Positions 18,237-26,951 of a stretch of 64,000 nucleotides of DNA are shown one piece after another. The notes beneath the pieces were generated by a model, which saw only the letters and a program-made list of their open reading frames with translations, was not told where the DNA came from and did no database searches. A program made the translations under genes and the position numbers. Position 1 is the stretch's first letter; each line of letters begins with the position of its first letter. The DNA comes from Sphingobacteriaceae bacterium DW12 (GTDB lineage: Bacteria > Bacteroidota > Bacteroidia > Sphingobacteriales > Sphingobacteriaceae): the NCBI GenBank assembly GCA_000783305.1, contig JROE01000002.1, positions 744,001-808,000 of the forward strand. Reading direction: 5' to 3'.

Positions 18237-19025
18237 TTAAAAAGTCTTGGAACGATACAATTGACCTGTCAGACCCCCATCGACGAGGAATTCTCCTCCA
18301 GTAATGTTACTACTTAAACTCCCTGATAAAAAACAAACCATATTGGCAATATCGCGAGGCTGAGATATCTTCCCGGTAGCATGTAAATCAGCAACTTGAC
18401 TGTGAACGAGCTCTGGCTCTTCCTTCTCACCAAGCCAATTTTCGTAGTGATAGGTATGCGTAAATCCTGGACAAACGCTATTTACGCGGATCCCATATTT
18501 ACCTAGACTTAATGCCATACTCCTGGTCATCGCATTCACCCCACCCTTGGCTGCCGCATACATCTCTGTATCGGGCAGAGTTCGTAACGCATGATTGGAG
18601 GAAATATTGACTATGGTACCAGGAAGATTTGTGCCTATTAGATGCTGTGCAAAATATCTGGAGCAAAGAAATACTCCACGCAAATCTGTATCGATTACTT
18701 GACTCCAATCCTCCAATGTAGCTTCTAAAATGGACTTAAAAACAGTAACACCCGCGTTATTGACCAATACTTGCGGCACACCATATAAGGACTTTACCCG
18801 CTCAAACAGCCCTATTACACTTGCTTCAATTCGCACATCCGTATGTACAAACTTGGCTTGATATCCCTTATTCAAAAAGTCCTGCTCTACCTGCTCGCCT
18901 TCACCTACATCCAATGTCGCTAATATCACACAAGCCCCTTGCTCTGCAAAACTCTCGGCTATGCCTTTTCCGATACCATTTCCGGCACCCGTCACGATTA
19001 CAATCTTATTCTCTAAATTGTTCAT
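18237..19025 (-). CDS. SDR family NAD(P)-dependent dehydrogenase
   Basis: A 262-residue classical short-chain dehydrogenase. The cofactor-binding TGAGNGIG is at 12-19, NNAG at 89-92, the catalytic Ser at 142/143 and YAAAK at Tyr156-Lys160; the C-terminal GGEFLVDGGLTGQLY is typical. It lies in one strand run with a sugar porter (51 bases upstream) and galactonate dehydratase (148 bases downstream). The most economical role is oxidation of D-galactose to galactonolactone, the first step of the De Ley-Doudoroff route. Oxidation of another sugar or sugar acid, such as L-fucose, would fit the same family. Asp39 and the lack of a basic residue right after the glycine motif would favour NAD, but this is a weak clue. 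No lactonase gene is visible. Confidence 0.85.
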   Translation of the reverse strand: MNNLENKIVIVTGAGNGIGKGIAESFAEQGACVILATLDVGEGEQVEQDFLNKGYQAKFVHTDVRIEASVIGLFERVKSLYGVPQVLVNNAGVTVFKSILEATLEDWSQVIDTDLRGVFLCSRYFAQHLIGTNLPGTIVNISSNHALRTLPDTEMYAAAKGGVNAMTRSMALSLGKYGIRVNSVCPGFTHTYHYENWLGEKEEPELVHSQVADLHATGKISQPRDIANMVCFLSGSLSSNITGGEFLVDGGLTGQLYRSKTF

Positions 19026-19076
19026 TAAAATATGTACATATATTATTCAAAAAAACACCTTCATCATTTCTTTGTA

Positions 19077-20387
19077 TTACACTTTATTACTCTTTGTCTC
19101 AGGAACCACGAATAATAGGAATAGAAAGTAAACTGCACATAGGCCTGCAAAGGTTAAAAACGTTTGAAAAGTACTCAAGTGCTCAATCATTACCGGAAAG
19201 AGGTAGGTAATACTAAAACAAGCTATCCAAAGACACGCTGAGGCAATGGCCATTCCTTGTTCCCTGATTTTAATGGGAAATATTTCAGAAATAACAACCC
19301 AAGTAACAGGGGCCAATGTAGCGGCATAGACACCTATAAACAACAACACGAAAACGGTAACGAACGCTTGTGGAATATAGGTCCCTTGAAAAGACACTCC
19401 AATCAAAGCTAGGAGTAGAGCCATTGAAATGGCGCCTGCCATCATCAAACTTTTGCGGCCTACTCGATCCACCATGCGAATTGCGACCAATGTAAACATT
19501 AGATTTACCGAACCAATCAAAATCTGTACAAATAACTGATCGTTAACATCCATACCTACACGTTCAAAAATAATAGGAGCATAAAATAATACAGCATTGG
19601 CTCCAGATATTTGCTGGAATACTGCTATCACCACACTTATCGTCAGCAACAAGACATTTTGTTTGGAAAACAAAGTGCTAAAGACCTGCCATTGCGACTC
19701 CTTCACCTTGGCTCTTTGATCGACGATATATTCCATCTCCTGAATAACCTCATATTGAGGCAGTGTGCGCTCTAGGATATGCTTACCAGCTTCGACTCGA
19801 CCTTTATAGATTAACCATTTAGGACTTTCAGGGAGCACAAAGGAGGCCATCAAAAATAATATTGCGGGTGCACAACCGCTGACAAACATCCACCGCCAAT
19901 TGCCTTCCACCTGCGCTAAATAGTAATTAGAGAAATAGGCTAGAAGAATACCCATTACAATGGCAAACTGATTGATGGATACCATCCGTCCTCTCTTTGA
20001 TTGCGGACTTATCTCAGCGATATATAGCGGAGAAAGAACTGACGCCCCACCGACGCTGAATCCCGCAATGATACGCCATATCACAATACTATCCACACTG
20101 TCCGAAATTCCCATCATGATGGAGGATACGATAAAAATAACCGCAACCCAAATCAGGGAAGGTTTACGCCCAAGTCGTCCTGCAATCCTTCCAAAAAGAA
20201 TCGACCCTACTATACAACCAATATATAGGCTACTTGCCATCCAGCCCAAATCCTGGGAGTCCAACGAAAATTCGGGAGTAATAAAGGGAATCGTACCTGA
20301 AAAAATAGCAATATCAAATCCGAAAAGTAGGCCTCCTAAAGATGCAATCAAGCTGTACATCCAGACATTTTCATCTCTTATATTCAT
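19077..20387 (-). CDS. Sugar porter of the major facilitator superfamily
   Basis: A 436-residue, 12-helix inner-membrane transporter of the sugar porter family (XylE/GalP-like). Family signatures are present in order: LFGFDIAIFSG in helix 1, GRIAGRLGRKPSL in the helix 2-3 loop, the PESPKWLI phrase before the central loop, QQISGANAVLFYAPIIF in helix 7, VDRVGRKSLM in the second half and PETK at the C-terminus. It is the first gene of the galactonate operon, so it probably brings the monosaccharide released by the nearby GH2 enzymes into the cytoplasm, likely with a proton. Galactose is inferred from the neighbours and not read from the transporter itself. Confidence 0.9.
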   Translation of the reverse strand: MNIRDENVWMYSLIASLGGLLFGFDIAIFSGTIPFITPEFSLDSQDLGWMASSLYIGCIVGSILFGRIAGRLGRKPSLIWVAVIFIVSSIMMGISDSVDSIVIWRIIAGFSVGGASVLSPLYIAEISPQSKRGRMVSINQFAIVMGILLAYFSNYYLAQVEGNWRWMFVSGCAPAILFLMASFVLPESPKWLIYKGRVEAGKHILERTLPQYEVIQEMEYIVDQRAKVKESQWQVFSTLFSKQNVLLLTISVVIAVFQQISGANAVLFYAPIIFERVGMDVNDQLFVQILIGSVNLMFTLVAIRMVDRVGRKSLMMAGAISMALLLALIGVSFQGTYIPQAFVTVFVLLFIGVYAATLAPVTWVVISEIFPIKIREQGMAIASACLWIACFSITYLFPVMIEHLSTFQTFLTFAGLCAVYFLFLLFVVPETKSNKV

Positions 20388-20508
20388 GACAAAATTTTTA
20401 TTTAAGATAATCTATAAGTCTATGGATAAGGTGCATTAAAAGTTCATTTTAATGGATAATTTTATCAACTTGAGTCCTTATTAAATTATCAAAGCAAGCA
20501 AAATCAAC

Positions 20509-20547
20509 AAAAAAGGCGGCCGCACAAATGAAATGGCCGCCTTTTTT
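20509..20547 (-). terminator. Rho-independent terminator between PUL 2 and the galactonate operon
   Basis: A perfect 7-base-pair GC stem (GGCGGCC at 20515-20521, GGCCGCC at 20535-20541) is framed by six A and six T, which extend the pairing and allow use in both directions. It lies just past the stop of the DUF1735/discoidin lipoprotein gene, so the PUL 2 transcript should end here. The sugar porter operon then needs its own promoter within 20388-20508. Confidence 0.88.
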
Positions 20548-20566
20548 ATTTTGATGTTATTTGATT

Positions 20567-21925
20567 CTACTCTAATCCTTTTAAATAAATCTCAGCGATA
20601 CTTGAAGATGGAGGTCGATTACTTTCAGTTATTGTACATTTTAAATACCTTCCTCTTGCGGTTGGAATGTTGATTTCGGCGACTGATTTAGGATTATCTG
20701 TTATTGGTCCAAAGTTAATTTCACCTATTGGCTCATACAAGACATTGTCTGTACTCAACTCAAACTTCACCACCTTCAAGTCATTACTTGACAGTCTTCT
20801 AGACAATTCGATTGACATGATATCACAATCTTTTCCTAAATCAATAATAAGATAATGGGGCAGAGGAGGTTCTCCGCCCATCCATACATTATGCCAGAAT
20901 GTCGCTGGGTCTCCATCCAAAATCAGTTCCTTCTCACCTCCGCCAATCCATTCCGAGGACGCTTTTATAACCTTCCACAAGCTCCGATCCAATACTTCAG
21001 GTAGAAATGCTATTGGAACCAATATAATAGCGTCCTTTGGATGGATGCCGTGTTTTGACACTGTAGATAATCGCAAAGGCAGACAATAATTACCAAATAA
21101 ATTTGTTGTCCCTGTAATCAATCCATTTTTCAATATTTTATAATCAAAAAATGATCTATTATGATTAGCTTCCAACTTCAGCTTTCCTTCTGGAAGACTA
21201 TATGCCGCTTCAGGGAGTAGCTTGAACCGTTTATTTTCTTCAACCGAAGCATTATAGGCATCTAAAGCTGTAGGATCTACAGTAACTTCATAATCCATCT
21301 CCCATATGTTTTTATAATTCGTTTTTACGAATGACCGTGAGACAATCTCCTCCTGTGAAGTAGGTGAAAGTGTAATAGTCTCATCAGACAGTCCTGGTGA
21401 TTCGAAAGATAAATAAGGTTCTCTTAGTGTTGGAACTATTAAGGTAACACTCATTTCGGGTTTCAAAGATACCAACGCATTATCGGATGATTGAAGTTTA
21501 CAAGGCAACACATATTCTTCTCTATCTTTTCCTTGTAAGTCCCTAATACGGTCGGTATTAAAAATAATCTGAAAATTTTGCTGTTGGTCCTTTTCCTCAA
21601 AAGTCAGTTTATCGATATTAAACTGATAACAATCAGAAGGTAAAACTTTGTAAGCAGTTCCATTTTTTTGGTTATAGGCAGTAAGGTAAGCATCATCCAC
21701 GACTAAATGGACTTGCGCGCTTGTCTGACCCACCCCAGCCTTAATTACTGAAAGATTGTAATCAAACATTCCCCAGTCATACACATCTATCTTTACTTCT
21801 TCATAGTCTCTGATGTAGAGTGTATCATCCACCATATTGTGCATTCTATAGTCCTTTTGACAACTTGCCAGTAAAACCAACGTTGTCAGCATAATACACT
21901 TGAGTATCTGTAATATAATATTCAT
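20567..21925 (-). CDS. DUF1735 and discoidin-domain lipoprotein (surface glycan-binding type)
   Basis: A 452-residue lipoprotein with the lipobox LLASC (Cys about 22). Two DUF1735-like repeats follow, at about 45-170 and 175-305: each has a stretch of the type DAYLTAYNQKNGTAYKVLPSDCY, here repeated as LDAYNASVEENKRFKLLPEAAY. The C-terminal 140 residues form an F5/8 type C (discoidin) module, with WKVIKASSEW, LDGDPATFWHNVW, HYLIIDLG and the closing GRYLKCTITE. Such proteins sit at the cell surface and bind carbohydrate beside the SusC/SusD complex. The gene follows susD by 23 bases and ends the PUL 2 operon at the terminator 20509-20547. Confidence 0.82.
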   Translation of the reverse strand: MNIILQILKCIMLTTLVLLASCQKDYRMHNMVDDTLYIRDYEEVKIDVYDWGMFDYNLSVIKAGVGQTSAQVHLVVDDAYLTAYNQKNGTAYKVLPSDCYQFNIDKLTFEEKDQQQNFQIIFNTDRIRDLQGKDREEYVLPCKLQSSDNALVSLKPEMSVTLIVPTLREPYLSFESPGLSDETITLSPTSQEEIVSRSFVKTNYKNIWEMDYEVTVDPTALDAYNASVEENKRFKLLPEAAYSLPEGKLKLEANHNRSFFDYKILKNGLITGTTNLFGNYCLPLRLSTVSKHGIHPKDAIILVPIAFLPEVLDRSLWKVIKASSEWIGGGEKELILDGDPATFWHNVWMGGEPPLPHYLIIDLGKDCDIMSIELSRRLSSNDLKVVKFELSTDNVLYEPIGEINFGPITDNPKSVAEINIPTARGRYLKCTITESNRPPSSSIAEIYLKGLE

Positions 21926-21948
21926 GACGATTTATTTACTTAACGAGA

Positions 21949-23781
21949 TTACCAACCATAATTTTGGGTGATATTCACCATTTCATTTAATTGCTCTTGG
22001 TTAATTGGAAAGAAATAATGTTTTGGTAAAAAAACCATATTTTGTTTGAATACTTGATCGGTTCTCTCCCACGAATCTTCATAATTCTCCGCCAATAGGT
22101 TTAATGAATATCTTTTACCATTAAATTCCTTATCAGCAATCATCCACGTCCGAATATCATAATATCTTTGATTCTCGAATGCAAGCTCGACCATTCTCTC
22201 CTTTTGAATGAGTTCACGTAAAAGATCTCTATTATTAACGACTTCAGGGTAGGCATCTTCGATATTATTCAACCCTACTCGATTGCGCACCAAATTGAGA
22301 TATTTAAATGCCTCCGATTCGTCTCGCGCTGATTTTTCGTTACAGGCTTCTGCATAATTTAAATAAATCTCAGCTAATCTATACAACGGCCAACAAAATG
22401 ATCCCCATTGATCATCTTCAATATTATTAGCTGGGTCACTCATCCTCCTAAATAAATACCCAACTTTAACACAATCACCAGACTCGGTATAATTTGATGT
22501 TCCGTTCTTATGAAAAGTAACCAATTTTTGTCCCTTGAACTCATTAATCCAATACATTCCATTTGCTAGGATAGATGCATAAAAGCGAGCGTCCCTACCA
22601 ATAATACTATTATGTGCATTGATAGTAGCAAAGTTATCCAACGGATGTGTCCAAGACTTAGTGAAGCCGTCCTGTACATATCCAGACTGAGGATCCACAA
22701 TTGGTTGCCCATTATCCTTATAACCAGTAATTGGGAAACGTCCTGAAATAGACATGGGGTAAGTATCTACCAATTTTATTGAAGGCGCAAATCCACCGTA
22801 TCCAACCCGCACGACTCTTGGGGGAGCTGTACGGATATTGTGTTCAGAGCCATTATCTTGATAACTTCCCCAGATAATTTCGCTGTTCCACTTCTCAAAG
22901 ATAACCCCCATATAAGATTTAATATCTCGTCTGAATTTATCTGGTTCGCTCGTATTTTTATAGAGTGAATACTGCCCCATATCTATCACGTCTTTCGCTG
23001 CCTTTGCAGCTTCATCCCATTTGCTAGCGTCATAAGCTTGGGGGAACAAAAAATTTCCCTCTTTATTTTTGAGTCCTAAGTATAGCTTGGACCCATTGAG
23101 CAATGGCCGTGCGGCGTACAGGGCCAACCTAGACTTAGCTGCCATTGCAGCCCCTTTAGTAATGCGTCCACGTCTTGATTCTCCTTCTTGAAGTCGAGGT
23201 AAATCGGCAATTGCCCTATCATATTCCGTAAAAATAAAATCCAAATTTTCATCTAATGAATGCCTATCCACATCTTTTGCAGCAATCAGCCTATCGGCGG
23301 CTTTATCCCCCCAAATATAGACTGGACCGTATTTACGAAATAATGTAAAATATAAATACGCACGGACGAAACGGGCTTCAGCTTTCAACATCGTTCTCAT
23401 ATCCTCACCTATTTCCAAACATTGATCCACATTATCAATAAAAACGGTAGCTTGACTAATGCCTTGATAACAATAGCGCCAATTTTGATATTGCGTATTA
23501 GTTGGCCCCCATGATCCATTATTAAAATTGATGTATTCAATTGCCATCCAAGAAAAGGAAGCCTCATCACTACGAGGCACCACGCTTCCCTCAGTCCCTA
23601 GAGTCACATATTCATTGGGAAGATATCCATATACCTGTGCCAAATATTGTTCTGTTGTAGCTCGTTTAGAAAAGACGCCTTCGATCGTCATTTGTTGCTT
23701 TAGCTCCACATTCAAATAATCGTCACATCCATTCAACAAAAGAGGTAAGATGACTAAAAATATTTTATATGTTGTTCTCAT
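21949..23781 (-). CDS. SusD/RagB family nutrient-binding lipoprotein (PUL 2)
   Basis: A 610-residue outer-membrane lipoprotein of the SusD/RagB family, with the lipobox LLNGC (Cys about 19). Family phrases include RAYLYFTLFRKYGPVYIWGD, the C-terminal LYRLAEIYLNYAEACNE, ERMVELAFENQRYYDIRTW and the terminal FFPINQEQLNEMVNITQNYGW. It begins 4 bases after the stop of its SusC partner, so the pair is tightly coupled. Its function is to present oligosaccharides to SusC; the two GH2 genes nearby suggest a beta-linked galactoside or similar ligand. The gene is AT-rich, like the rest of PUL 2. Confidence 0.93.
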   Translation of the reverse strand: MRTTYKIFLVILPLLLNGCDDYLNVELKQQMTIEGVFSKRATTEQYLAQVYGYLPNEYVTLGTEGSVVPRSDEASFSWMAIEYINFNNGSWGPTNTQYQNWRYCYQGISQATVFIDNVDQCLEIGEDMRTMLKAEARFVRAYLYFTLFRKYGPVYIWGDKAADRLIAAKDVDRHSLDENLDFIFTEYDRAIADLPRLQEGESRRGRITKGAAMAAKSRLALYAARPLLNGSKLYLGLKNKEGNFLFPQAYDASKWDEAAKAAKDVIDMGQYSLYKNTSEPDKFRRDIKSYMGVIFEKWNSEIIWGSYQDNGSEHNIRTAPPRVVRVGYGGFAPSIKLVDTYPMSISGRFPITGYKDNGQPIVDPQSGYVQDGFTKSWTHPLDNFATINAHNSIIGRDARFYASILANGMYWINEFKGQKLVTFHKNGTSNYTESGDCVKVGYLFRRMSDPANNIEDDQWGSFCWPLYRLAEIYLNYAEACNEKSARDESEAFKYLNLVRNRVGLNNIEDAYPEVVNNRDLLRELIQKERMVELAFENQRYYDIRTWMIADKEFNGKRYSLNLLAENYEDSWERTDQVFKQNMVFLPKHYFFPINQEQLNEMVNITQNYGW

Positions 23782-23785
23782 AATT

Positions 23786-26700
23786 TTATAAGGTTAAATT
23801 TAGACCCGCAGTAAACGTCTTCATTTGTGGGTACACATCCCCTGAATACGTACTTAATTCTGGATCCCATAGTTTGAAAGTACTCCATGTTATAAGGTTT
23901 ATTCCTTGAACAAAAAATCTAGCTTTGGCAACCTTTGCAGCTTTAGCGATATGTGTAGGTAAAGTATACCCAATCTCGGCGTTCTTAAGCCTGATAAAAC
24001 TCATATCACGTTGATAAAAAGTAGAATTACGCTGGTTGTTAACATTTTCCCCCATAGTCATTCTAGGATAGGGAGCATTCGGATTAGGATTGTTGAGAGA
24101 CCACCTATTATCTGCGACGTCGGCATATATTTGTCCCAAATACAAGATATTACCACCAGACCCAAATATAGGAGAGCCTCCTATAAAACGCGTCGCATGG
24201 TCCGTACCTTGAAAGAACGCTCCTATATCAAAACTTTTCCAAGTAATAGAAGTACCGAACCCATAGTTGATTTCGGGAATAGTTGAATACCCTATGGCTA
24301 CTTCATCGTTATCATTAATAATCCCATCGCCATTGATATCCCTATATTTGATATCACCCGGTCTTACCGTCCCAAAATCTACCCTAGGACTATTTTGGAT
24401 ATCCTCATCAGAAGTATATAAACCTAAGGCTACTAACCCTTTCTGCTGTTCATTGACAAAACCAGCTTCTTCTCTGTATGACCATAAAGGTGTTGGCCTA
24501 TCATCATAAAGTTTTTTGTTTCTATTAAAGGTAAAATTACCCCTAAATTGAAAGATAAAATCATTAACCTTGTGGCTGTACTCTAATGATCCATCAAATC
24601 CGCTATTCAGCATACGTCCAAGATTGACATACTGTTCGACATTCATGCCGACGATGGAAGGTACACTTTGTTGGACGATGTATATACCTTCTCGTTTGTC
24701 ACGGAAATAGTCTGCTTGTATCTTTATCTTTTTAAACAGTTCCAATTCGACACCGATATCCGTCTTAATCGCAGTTTCCCAAGACATAGCCAAATCTCCA
24801 AATTGTCCCGTAGCAATCCCACCTATCCAATGATCACGCATAGATCCAAAATTGTACCCTCCTGAATATATAAGTTCTGAATTATAGGCAAATCGTCTAT
24901 TTCCTCCAATTTTATCATTTCCAATCTTTCCATGAGATCCTCTAATTTTGAATATGGACACAATTTTTTTCAACGGTTCAAAATAGGACTCATTACTAAT
25001 CATATAACCCAGTGCTAAAGAAGGAAAAAAACCAAATCTTTTCGTCGGTGCAAAATTCTCAGATCCATTATAACCAAAATTTCCCTCAATAAAATAGGTG
25101 TTATTATAGGCATACGTCAATCGTGACGCTATTCCTTGATTTTTGTATTTAAAAGCATCGATGTATTTATTCGGAAAATTTTCCGTTCGTTCACGCATAT
25201 TGAATAAAAATAAAGCCCCAACGGCATGCTTTTCGGAAAAAGTCCGATCATAAGTAAAAGAGGATTCCAAATTGAAGGCGTAAGATCCATCATTACCTCG
25301 ACCATTCAACCCCAAGAAGTCGGAACCTTGAGAGTTAGGTTTAAAAATAAGATTTCCCTCATCATCCCGTCCAATAGCATAAAATGTTGATGGGTTCTTT
25401 GTTCGAGCCAACCAAGACTCATTTAAAATATCCCAAGACACTTTAGCATTGAATTTCAACCCCTTCGTAATTATATTTGAAAAATCTTGTGTTAATCCTA
25501 ATAAAGATTGAGCATTATTCCAATTGCTACTCGTATACCCAGTCTGATTCAATACATTCCATGGATTAGAGCTTAAAGGAGGAGAGGCAATCGTCCCATC
25601 AGAATAAATAGTGGGGGTGGCAATGGGTGTAGTCATCATAGACCGCGTCCACAAATCATTAGCACCAGGTCCATTTTTAGTTTCAAACTGATTAGATAAA
25701 TTCAACGACACGGTAGTAGAAGAGCTTACATCCATATCGATATTAGAGCGGAAGCTGAATTTACTAAACTTGGGAGCAGGGCTATATTCTGTATTTGCAA
25801 CAGAATTGTAAATACCATTTTCAGTAAAATAAGAACCGCCTACGTAATATCGAATCCGCTTACTACCCCCGGTTACGTTGATATTCGTTCTATGACTAGT
25901 CGTTTGCTTTTTAAATATTTCATTCATCCAGTCGATATTCGGATATAAATCAGGATCAGTTCCATTGATATACTTCGAACGTACATCGTCTTCAAATGCC
26001 TTCCTTCCATTCCTATCGACAGAGATATCGTTATAGTAATCAATCCACTGACCAGCATCCGCCATATCAATCATTTTCAAAGGACGCATAAATCCCGTCT
26101 CGGAGCGTGCATTGATCACAAATCGTCCTTCTTTTCCTCTTTTCGTTGTGATAAGTACGATACCATTAGCACCCCGCACACCGTACACGGCAGTTGCAGT
26201 AGCATCTTTCAGAATAGAAAATGATTCTATATCCTCAGCATCAACCAAGTCCAGTTGCCGCTCAATTCCATCCACTAAGACCAAAGGTCTGTTGTTAGCC
26301 CCGAAACTGCTGATACCTCTAATCCAAAAATCAGCACCAGCCCCCGGCTCACCAGAACGTTGAACAGCTACAATTCCTGCCATTTGGCCAGCTAAACTAT
26401 TGCTTATCTTACCGGTTAGTTGTTTGATATTATCTGGTTTGAGTGTAGATATTGCACCGACTATACTTTCCTTTTTTTGCACACCAAAAGCAACCACCAC
26501 TACTTCATCAAGTTCGCCAATTTTCTCCTTAAGGGTTATAAACAAGTCTAAATTATCTAGAATAGGTAGCATTCGCTCCTCATAGCCCAACAATGAAACT
26601 CTAATTTGGTCATCTCTATTAACAGCTATCTCAAACGTTCCATCAACATCCGTAGATACACCTCGTGTACTACCGTATACCGTCACAAGCGCCCCGGCTA

Positions 26701-26908
26701 AAGGAGCTCCTTTTTCATTTACAACCTTTCCCTTTATCATCTTAGGTTGTTTTTCGTGATAAATTTCCCCTACACGGTTCATCGTTTTCGTCCCTGCGTG
26801 AGAAAGTTGTGTAAACGAACAAAGTAGAAAAAATCCAGCTACAATCAAGTACCTCTTATTGGGTGGTATACCATGACATTGGCCATGAATGTTTTTTTTC
26901 TGATTCAT
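23786..26908 (-). CDS. SusC/RagA TonB-dependent transporter (PUL 2)
   Basis: A 1040-residue outer-membrane transporter without an STN domain. After a long signal region (hydrophobic core about 20-35) comes a carboxypeptidase-regulatory-like domain (about 57-130, IKGKVVNEKGAPLAGALVTV), the TonB box DEVVVVAFGVQKK, the plug with LVDGIERQLDLVDAEDIESF and DATATAVYGVRGANGIVLIT, and the barrel ending FTAGLNLTL. It partners SusD four bases downstream. The absence of STN agrees with the absence of a FecI/FecR cassette beside PUL 2. The GH2 gene 43 bases upstream is transcribed into it. Confidence 0.94.
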   Translation of the reverse strand: MNQKKNIHGQCHGIPPNKRYLIVAGFFLLCSFTQLSHAGTKTMNRVGEIYHEKQPKMIKGKVVNEKGAPLAGALVTVYGSTRGVSTDVDGTFEIAVNRDDQIRVSLLGYEERMLPILDNLDLFITLKEKIGELDEVVVVAFGVQKKESIVGAISTLKPDNIKQLTGKISNSLAGQMAGIVAVQRSGEPGAGADFWIRGISSFGANNRPLVLVDGIERQLDLVDAEDIESFSILKDATATAVYGVRGANGIVLITTKRGKEGRFVINARSETGFMRPLKMIDMADAGQWIDYYNDISVDRNGRKAFEDDVRSKYINGTDPDLYPNIDWMNEIFKKQTTSHRTNINVTGGSKRIRYYVGGSYFTENGIYNSVANTEYSPAPKFSKFSFRSNIDMDVSSSTTVSLNLSNQFETKNGPGANDLWTRSMMTTPIATPTIYSDGTIASPPLSSNPWNVLNQTGYTSSNWNNAQSLLGLTQDFSNIITKGLKFNAKVSWDILNESWLARTKNPSTFYAIGRDDEGNLIFKPNSQGSDFLGLNGRGNDGSYAFNLESSFTYDRTFSEKHAVGALFLFNMRERTENFPNKYIDAFKYKNQGIASRLTYAYNNTYFIEGNFGYNGSENFAPTKRFGFFPSLALGYMISNESYFEPLKKIVSIFKIRGSHGKIGNDKIGGNRRFAYNSELIYSGGYNFGSMRDHWIGGIATGQFGDLAMSWETAIKTDIGVELELFKKIKIQADYFRDKREGIYIVQQSVPSIVGMNVEQYVNLGRMLNSGFDGSLEYSHKVNDFIFQFRGNFTFNRNKKLYDDRPTPLWSYREEAGFVNEQQKGLVALGLYTSDEDIQNSPRVDFGTVRPGDIKYRDINGDGIINDNDEVAIGYSTIPEINYGFGTSITWKSFDIGAFFQGTDHATRFIGGSPIFGSGGNILYLGQIYADVADNRWSLNNPNPNAPYPRMTMGENVNNQRNSTFYQRDMSFIRLKNAEIGYTLPTHIAKAAKVAKARFFVQGINLITWSTFKLWDPELSTYSGDVYPQMKTFTAGLNLTL

Positions 26909-26951
26909 AATTTATTATTTACAATTAAAGGTTAATTAGCACTATTTACCC